Source: Incurvaria masculella
Lineage: Eukaryota > Arthropoda > Insecta > Lepidoptera > Incurvariidae
Direction of reading: 5' to 3'
Length of the DNA stretch: 64,000 bases
NCBI GenBank assembly: GCA_946894095.1
Contig: OX335651.1
Coordinates: 270,501 to 334,500, forward strand
Shown: piece after piece, positions 38,701 to 47,700 of the stretch
How the letters are laid out: every line of letters begins with the position of its first letter
How positions within the stretch are numbered: position 1 is the stretch's first letter
The notes under the pieces: generated by a model
What the model was told of the DNA's origin: nothing
The model's database searches: none
The model's input: only the letters and a program-made list of their open reading frames with translations
Made by a program: the position numbers and the translations under genes

Positions 38701-41700
38701 CTTGTGGACGCACGTTCCATGTGGAGGCGGATATTTGCGGCCGACCCAATGCTCGTAGTGTCCGCTAGGCTTGAGAAGGAGAATTTAGCACTAATACGTA
38801 ATGACAGTCGTGGCACAACGGTATTGTTGTCGTATTTTTGCTGCGAAGTTCAGAACCACACAAATCTGAGTTCGGTTCCTGGAAACATCACTTTTTTTAT
38901 ATTACAATAAATATTTTTTTTAATGATATTTTTATTTATTAATATCTTGCTAACCGAAAGTTACTAACTAGTGTCAAAAGTTTCGGCTTTAGACCTCAAT
39001 AACATTTGATTGAGAATTTTACAGCGCCATCTATGGAGTTGAGCTAAATGCTCGTAGGTGTTTGGTTCGGAACTGTGTTTCAGCTAGAGTTGCGATTTCG
39101 AAACCGCCGCCACGCGCCGCGTCCCGCGCCGATGCGGAGAGGCGTGCGCCCGCTTCGAAGCATCGCAGCGGACTGAGGTTACCGAAATGGCGATAGATAG
39201 TCGCCAAGAGAACGAAAGGGAAAGGGATACTTTACGGTGCTCAGAAATTTTGTCGTAAGTCCAAAATTCATTTTTTTGATGCTTTGAATGAAAAATTGTA
39301 TCCAAATGCAACAATAATCATTCAAAAATTTGAAAATCATGATGCAAATATAATGTGAGATTACTAGCACTGTAATTAATACCAATTTTGAGAAATTAAG
39401 CATTATGTGAAAAAATCGACCTATTTTCGCGATTTTTTTCTATCGGGCCAATGTTATGCTATTGGAACAATAATCATTCAGATTAAGCGGATATAAGTCA
39501 AGTTTCATGTAACGCAATTTTAGCATGATTAGTTCAATGTTCTCTGAGAAATTAAGACAAAGCTAAGTGCGATTTAGCGTCATACGGAGCCTTAAGCGTG
39601 TTTATCTGTAGTTTTCTGATCGTATGCACTTGTATTCTGAAATAACGAAGGCCTTTCGTCGTTTGTTAGCTCTAGTTTGTTAGACAATTCTAGGCCTGAA
39701 ATAACAACTCTCGAGGCTTACAAGGTATTTTCGAGGTATATGGGATGTCTGCTCAAATTCGTTCCGATTTGATATCAGGCAATTTTGGCTATGAGCAGTA
39801 ATATCAATTCGGAACACTAGTATTATCTGTATTAGCTTTGTCTGCAATCTCTGAAATATACGCATTTAGGAACGCAGTGAAAGAAGCGTACAATGAGGGT
39901 GTGTTAGGGGGTGTGTGTGTGCTCACCAGCGGTCCCCTGCCCCACGAACATCATAGGCTGGACGAGCGGACGCAGCTGTAGCAGCAGGCAGTGCACCAGG
40001 CTCACACTCTCGCGGTACTCGCAGAACACTGCCAAAAGCCCAATGTGAAATAACCAACAGGCAGTCCGTTGCTGCTGCATTGATTCTCTTGCGAGAGTTC
40101 ATGGGTCCTTCGCCCGCCCCCTTCATGCACCTTTTTCTGCGTTAAAAAGAGGCATTTTTTAAAGTTATTCCACGTTACGGAATCCATGTAAAACTGAAGG
40201 TCCTTTTCCTTTACTAGGAAGGTTTAAACCATTGGAAAAATGTCCGTTTTCCATCTAGTGAAGCGGTGAGCATAGGGGAAAGGTTCTCTATTCAGATAGA
40301 GGCATTGGGCGCATATCACGACAGTAGGCATAGGCTTAGAATGTAAAGACACACAGTCAACTGACGGGTGAGAACAAAACTGTTTCATCCAAAATGTACT
40401 GAAATTTCTTTTTGTTTAAAAAAAAATTCTAAATCGCTGTGTAGCTTCAAAATAATGATCTGAAGTTTTGTTTTAAGTTTTACTTAGAAATAATGAGGAA
40501 AATTTAGGAAATATAATCGACAAAGAAAGACATCTCATTTACAAAAAAAAGCATTTGTCCAGGTTTTTTTAAGCCTGTTCACTTAAAAATGTATAAATGG
40601 ACAGGTCACCATACTTTCTTTAAGGAAAACTAGACTAATCATGAAGCTTTCACAACAAAACATTTCACATTGCATGACAGCGGCTCCTATCATACCGACG
40701 ATTCGAAAAGTTGTCTATGGATGTTCCATCTGTCTCTCCAACTTGTGGTAGTGGTACTTGAGTTGATGTCTCACTCCCACACTCTGTTCATCTTGTATGC
40801 ACAGCGCTAGTTCTATGGCAGTAGGTGTGGTACAAGGCATGCCTTAAGTCTTGGTGTTTACATATTTACTGTCAATTACGAACATAGAACCGTACAGCGT
40901 ACTGCTCTTTTAGACTTTAGAAGTTCAAAACAATTGAAAAATATAGGATTAAATAAATTGTTTAGTCACAGATTCATTTCAAAGTTGTTCAGTCATGTAA
41001 GAAAATAAATTTCTCAAAGAAAATGGGCTTTCAAACTTTCACGGGGGCTGCGAGAACCGTCAGGTTCTTCTAAACACCATGTTTGAAGGATGTGCAACAG
41101 GGAGTGACATTTACATCCTAATATCCTATGGATAAAGGATCTAGAGGATCTATTGGTTCTCATTTTGGGACTGTGGATAGTGAATAGGTGCATTCCCTGT
41201 CTGTTCCGTGTTGAGAGATGGTAGAAAGGGGACAAAGGGATGGCTTAATGCAGCTCCGAAGAGCATTCAAACAGAGATGTCTTCAAAGATGGAATCTTAA
41301 CTCTTATTATACATTTTTATTTATTTTCCTCCATTCGGTTCTCTAGGATTTATGACTTTACAAAGCCTTTTGTAAACCACAGATAAAAAAGAACTGACAA
41401 GAAACTTTTCTGGGAGTAAGTAGGAGCAATTATCTGTCATCGGATGGAACTTTTGACGGGTATTATGCACTAAATTTAACAATATTCATCTATTCCGAGC
41501 AGCGACGACTGAGATATCTCGAGCGTCTCATGAACTCCTATTGTCCTCTCCCATCCCATATGCCCACGACCTTGAACTAGAGCGCAACAAATTCGGCGGG
41601 GCGCGTACGCCTCCTAAATAGTACCTATAGCCTTTGTAATCCTCCCTTCGTCCGCCGCCTTTTTGAAGTGGGCGGTGACGATCTCCCGGAGACGTTCGAA

Positions 41701-44700
41701 CTTGGGGTGCCCGAAGGTGATGTCCCCCGGCACGGGGGCGACCGAGCCATCGGGCAGGGCGCTCGTGTCCAGCGCCAGCGGGTCGGCGCCGAGGTCGTCC
41801 CGCAGCCGCTCCAGCAGCGCCGTGAGCCGCTCGTCCCGTTGCAACCACGACTTCTCCGTGTGCGAGTCGAAGAAGTTGAGGAAGACGCGCGAGCCGTGAC
41901 GCGCCAGCACCTCCAGCCCGTGGTACAGCGAGATGAGCAACGTGAAGTCACGCATTATGTTGTTGTGCTGGGCATGTCTGGAAACAAGTATCTCTTTTAC
42001 AACTGTCTGGTTATTCTCCGCAAGAACATCAGGTAAGTCAGGAAAATGTTATTCTGATAATTTTTTTACCATTGGATAAATATTTTTATTACTATGTAGT
42101 TTTTTTTGCGTCTGTAATTTAGAAATACTAGCAGCTTGTAGCCTAGTGGCACGGGGACTGGCCTAGCGTACCAGAGGTCTAGGTGAAATTCCTCATCCCG
42201 ACATGCACCACTTTCTCGTTCTGAGTTCGATAAGTGTATTTCGTCACGAATGCGAGCTGCTCCATGGTTCGAAATTCATGTTAAACTGTAGGGTCCCTTC
42301 CCCTACTAGGTGGTAGGGTTTAAGTCCGTCCGGGTTGGTACTGGATTTAAGCCCGCCCGGGTTGGCATTGGATGAAAATATGGTCGAAGCGGCAATGAAA
42401 AATTGTCCGTGTTTTTCATCCAGTTCAATGTAACCGTGCTCATAAAGGGAAGGTCTTGGCATGGCACCTAATTCCTTCGGGAATGAGGTGTATTGGGCTA
42501 ATATCTTAACGGTAGTTGTGTGGTATTAGCTATCCATGTCAGGGTACATAAAAAAAATGATACACACACTGTGTGGACAATTTTATTAAAAGCAGGTGTT
42601 GTATAGAGCCGCACCAAATCCAGTCAGCTGGACTGGATTTGGTGTGGCTCAATCGCCAAAAAAAAACGCTTTGCGAGCGATGCAATGCCAAGTATATTCG
42701 GCCTGGCTCGGCGAGGTGCCAATAGATGTGGTTTCACAGTATAAGAAGGACTTTTTTTTATTCAATCGAGTGAGTATTATACTTTCGACTAGCTTACGAA
42801 AAAATTCAGGTCAAGTTGGATATGTTTGCTGAATCCGAAGAATATGACCAACATTTTTGAGGCATTACCGTTTTAATATTACACCTAAGCCCAGTTTCTT
42901 TGGGTTATAGGTCTCAGTACGAAATTATTTTTTGTATAGAGTTTTCCAAGTCGTATGCATTAGTACACACAAAGAACTATATTGAAGTAGCTCGGTATAG
43001 GTGCAAGAAGCACTCGGGGCAATGCTCTAGCGATGAACTGTTAGAAAGCGTCGTGTACCTGGCGCTCCGCTCGCGCGTCCGGAACTCCTTGTAGAGCATG
43101 ATGATGCGTCCCTTGGACAGGTTGCTGGTGTTCCCGCCCAGGATATTGAGCTGCTGCAGCCGCCGAGCGTAGCCGTCCAAGATCTGAAATGTTCACGCAT
43201 TCTACATCAGCACATGGAACATTCATTATTCAGATGTCTTTCTGTTATGACCGCAGCTTAAGAACTGCCCGTATGCTATGCTCTCCATACAAACGTAGTT
43301 TACTAATCATTTGGAAACTGCTATTCCAATTAAATTGATATTTAATATCTAATATCAGGTAACAAATATATGCTTTTGTTTTTTTGAAAAATCCAAACCG
43401 AATGAAATGAAAGCAAAAAGAAAATCTTCATACGAATTTTGTTTTCCCTGTGGTTTGACCCAGAATACATTTACCGAAAAAACAAAGATGCAGACACAGA
43501 TATTTGCAGCCTAATATTAGATACCAAATATCAAGTAAGTTGGAACCGTGTTTTCAAATTATTAGTAAACTACGTTTGTATGGGAGGCGAAATTTTCTGA
43601 TGCTTACGGGCCGACCTTAAGGTGGCCCATCCCGCTCAACTCCCCATACAAAGGGGGAAAGAAGATCACGCCCATATTTCTTGTCAGAGATCCCAAATTT
43701 TGCTCAAAATAGCTTAATTTGATCGAACTAGATGTCTGATGACCGTTGGCATTGTAAAATTGTGTTTGGTTTCTAAGTTATAAGGTCCGAAAGTTCGATT
43801 TTTTTTGCATGTTTTATACAATAACCTTGGAGGTGGATTACGCAATGATAAAGTAAGAACATCTTAAAAAGATTAATCATCAGACATAGCTTATTTAATC
43901 AAGATTTATAATACGAGTATATTTGGTTTTTGTTCGATTTTTGACTACAGTGGTTGTGGTTTACTTTTAGCTATAAGTCGTTTTGTAATCAAAATTTTCG
44001 TAAATCTTACCAAATCATACACTATGCACATTGACTTTTTTGTGGACATGTTGCACCTTCTTCATCACGGAGCCTGTCTTTTTCTTTGAAACAGAGAAGG
44101 TCCCAGAGCGCAACAGCACAGTTTTGTACCGTGCCCGCGAATGAGTTAGTCCCAGCGGGTTGGGCCACCATAAGTGCAAATCGGAAGTGCAGATCGGAAG
44201 ATTGCAATTGTATTTATTTATTTATATGTTTTAGACAGGCAGCATATGCTGATGCGTCTAACTCCAGTGATTAACTTGATAAATTTTTGTCGTTAAGTGG
44301 TTTTTTTTAAGTAATTTTTCATTACTTTAGATTTAGTTTGACATGATTATCCAGTCTATTTTTAGATTGGTTGGTGGTCTTAGCGTTAATTGCATCCTCT
44401 GGGGGTTCATTCCATGCCTCTACCATTCGGATGGATTTGTAGTTTTTGCGAGTATTCCTTCTAGAGGCCGTGCTTGCAGTGTCATGTTCGTCCAGATTCT
44501 TTACGCCCGTTCACTAAACAATCTATCAATGCACAGGTCACCATCATTTCTTTAAGGAAAACTAGAGAAATCATAAAGATAAAAAAAATCACATTGAATG
44601 GGCGCAGTTCCTATGCACTAATACCGATTCGAAAAATATGATTCGTAAGATCTATCCCTCTCTAACTCGCAGTAGTGGTACTTGAGTTCTCTCTGTTCGT

Positions 44701-47700
44701 CTTGGAATCACAGCGCACTATTTTATTTATTTATTTATATACACTAGCAGTTGAAAGCTGATGCGTGTATGTCATTGGTTGAGTGCACTATTTGGTTATT
44801 AAATGTATTTTTTTTTTAATTTAAAATAACTGTCCAATTTGTTTTTGAACCCGTTCACTGTTATAGCACTGATCACTTGTTGTGGCAGTTTGTTGTAAGA
44901 GTCCACCACTCAGTTAGATATGAAATGTTTCCTTGGGTTATGCTAGGTCAAAATCAAATCAAAATCAAATTAAATCAAAATCATTTATTCTGTGATAATA
45001 TAAATCAATTAGATATTCAATTCAATTTTTCACATTGTCATAAAATAAAATAAAAATAATTCGCAATAAATCTAAACAGTATTATTAAAAAATTGTCAAA
45101 TAGTTATATGTATAAGTAAAATAAATAATCACAATCAATAATTCTAAAAAAATAAAATTAAAATTATAATATTATGTCTAAAATTCTTAAATATCTATAT
45201 TAAAATATGTCAAATCGTAAAAAGTTTGAGTCAGGAGCCATTTGCTTAGTTTAAATTTAAAAGAAGCCTCACTTTCTTCTAGTTGGAGCTCTAGTGGCAA
45301 ATTGTTGTAAATGTTAGTGCCCTTGAATTTTAGGCTTTTTTGAAATTTGGCGGTACTGTGAGTGGGTACTAGGAGTAGTTGCTTGTGCCTGGTCGGGTAG
45401 GAGTGCGTGCGCGAGTTGTACTCTGACGCGTTGCACCTCGCAAACAGCGCGACCTTCTTTACGTAGGCGTCGTACATCGTTAGCATACCGAGTTTTTTAA
45501 ATATTGGGGCGCAGTGATCGTCCCACGCAGACTTGTTTATGATTCGTACTGCACGCTTTTGCAGTACGAATATTTTGTGGGCTTCGCCTGTCACTCCCCA
45601 GAATTCTAACCCAAATGTCATTATTGACTGAAAATATCCATAATAAGCGTTAATCAATGTTATAGTGTCACATGATTGGGCTAGAATTCTGAGACAATAG
45701 CATGCTCTGCTTAATTTGTTGCATACAGTGTCGATATGGTCCGTGTATCTGAGGTTACTATCGAGCGTAAGACCTAAAAATTTGTGGGACTTTTGAAACT
45801 CGATAACATCCCCCAAAAAATGTATACTCATATTCTTTGCTAACTCTCCCTTATTGGTGATTGTGAAGTGCACACATCCCGTTTTAGCCTTATTCATCAT
45901 GTGTATGTATGGTGGGAATACATACGTCGACATACTGCTGTCGGAGGTGGGTGAGCTCCGCTCCCAGCGGCACCACCACGCTGTGGATGCTCTTGTGGTG
46001 GCTGTAGGGCTGCACGTCGATGCAGTTCTCCGTGCGCAGCTCCAGGTGCGCGATGTGCAGGCTACGCACCACCTGTGCACACAATCCGTAACACTGGTTC
46101 CATGCCACAGTTCACGCGCTCAAGGCTCTAGTAGTTCTTTTCCCTCTCTCTTCTGGATAGCGAGTGAACATATAGTTAATTCATGGCAGCGAGCATGGAA
46201 GGTCACGAGGATTCGATAAGCTTGGTGAAGCACCTCTGAGCGCAGTTAGGTTCTGGATGGGTGACCATTTTCAACCGTTGAGGCGGGCCATGGTTCGGAA
46301 TCCACGTAACCGGAAGTAACCACGTTCCTTACTTACTAGGTGGTAGGGTTAATCCCGCCCGGGCTGGTACCATCGCATTGAATGAACAATGGTCAAAGCG
46401 GCAATGAAAATTGTACGTGTTTTCCATCCGAGCAATCTAAGGAAGGTCCTGGCATGGCACCTAGTTTCAATGTGGTGTGTTATGCTCATATCTGATGGTC
46501 AGTTTGGTTTTAGCCATCCATGTCCAGTTACAAAAAACAACACAATTGTATGTAAACGTGGCTATGCAGCTCCCATACGAACGAGTTTCGGTTGCAAATC
46601 CCATCTTTTACATCTCACAGGAAGTCAAGTTGATAGAGAGTCCATCGCGGAGCGCCACTCACGCTAACGACGTGCTCCACCTTGCTGCCCGGTGTGGCGG
46701 ACAGCGCGAGCACGCGGTACGTGTTGTGGCCGGCGGCGGTGAGCGCCGCCACGATCTGCCCGTAGGCGTAGTTCCCACGCGCGCGGTGCGCCTCGTCCAA
46801 CACTAGACACCGCAGTCGCTCGGCCGGGCAAATGCCGGACTTCAGGTCATTGTAGATAACCTGGGGTATTAAAGTCCTCGTGATTAAATATGCAGTGAAG
46901 CTAAGAATCAGACATCAGAGACTTTTTTCGACTAAACGTTTTACTAAAAAGTTTTAACTGTAAAACTGGTTTTCTTACAATTGAATCGTTAAATGTTTAT
47001 GAATTCCCTTCTCAACATGTTTGGTGACATGGAAAAAGCTTTTCTTTACTTTTTGGTTGCTATCATAAGTCCTATGAAGATCGTTTTGAAGCACTAGGTC
47101 TTACCACACTTGAAGAAAGAAGAAAAAGAAGAGACCGCAATGAAACTTTTGAAATACTTAATGTCCACTATAATGTGCTTAAACTTAAATCCGTGTACAC
47201 AATGAACAAAATGGGACTTTGTGGCCATTCGCTAAAGCTTAATCAAACCAGGTTTAATTGAAACCCAAGGAAGTACTTTCTTTCAAACAGAGTACCTAGT
47301 GGACTCCTGGAATAAATTGCCTTAAGAAGTGATTAGTTCTATCACAGTAAATGGTTTTAAAAACCAGTTAGACAAACACCTCAATGGTATTAAAGTTAAC
47401 TAAAAACACAATAATAATAGTTGAAGTGCACTCAAAATATCTAAATTTAAAGTACATGCATCAGCTTAAAACTGCTAGTGCATGCTATCAATAATAATAA
47501 TGAATTGTCTACTGGGCGAGACCTGCGGTGTGGCGAAGACAACGCGTTTGCTCCTCCAATGCGCCTTCCTCGTGGCCACGGGCATGTGTCCCGTCATCTC
47601 GACGGTGTCGGCGCGCGGGATGGCGGCCACCTCATAGCAGGCGCCCACCTGCTGCGCCACCAGCGGGCGCGTCGGCGCCGCGAACACCACCTTGCCCAGC

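Larger units (their letters stand above)
34131..39595. mobile_element. 5.46-kb TTAA-flanked composite element with satellite core
   Basis: TTAA at 34131-34134 is followed by GGCTCCGTATGGAGCTAGAC. At the other end the mirror image CATACGGAGCC lies next to TTAA at 39592-39595; the first 11 bp match perfectly and most of the next 8 do too. TTAA duplication is the hallmark of piggyBac-type insertion. No transposase ORF exists. The interior holds two inverted copies of element A, a tRNA-like SINE head and a 100-bp-period satellite. It accounts for most of the 6.9-kb Fancm intron 8. The TIRs are short, so a single-unit origin is an inference. Confidence 0.5.

Noticed and set aside
45187..46080. 297-codon minus-strand ORF as a single gene
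   Set aside because: Its first part is Fancm exon 5 in a wrong frame and the rest is a LINE RT fragment; a chance fusion across the splice donor.
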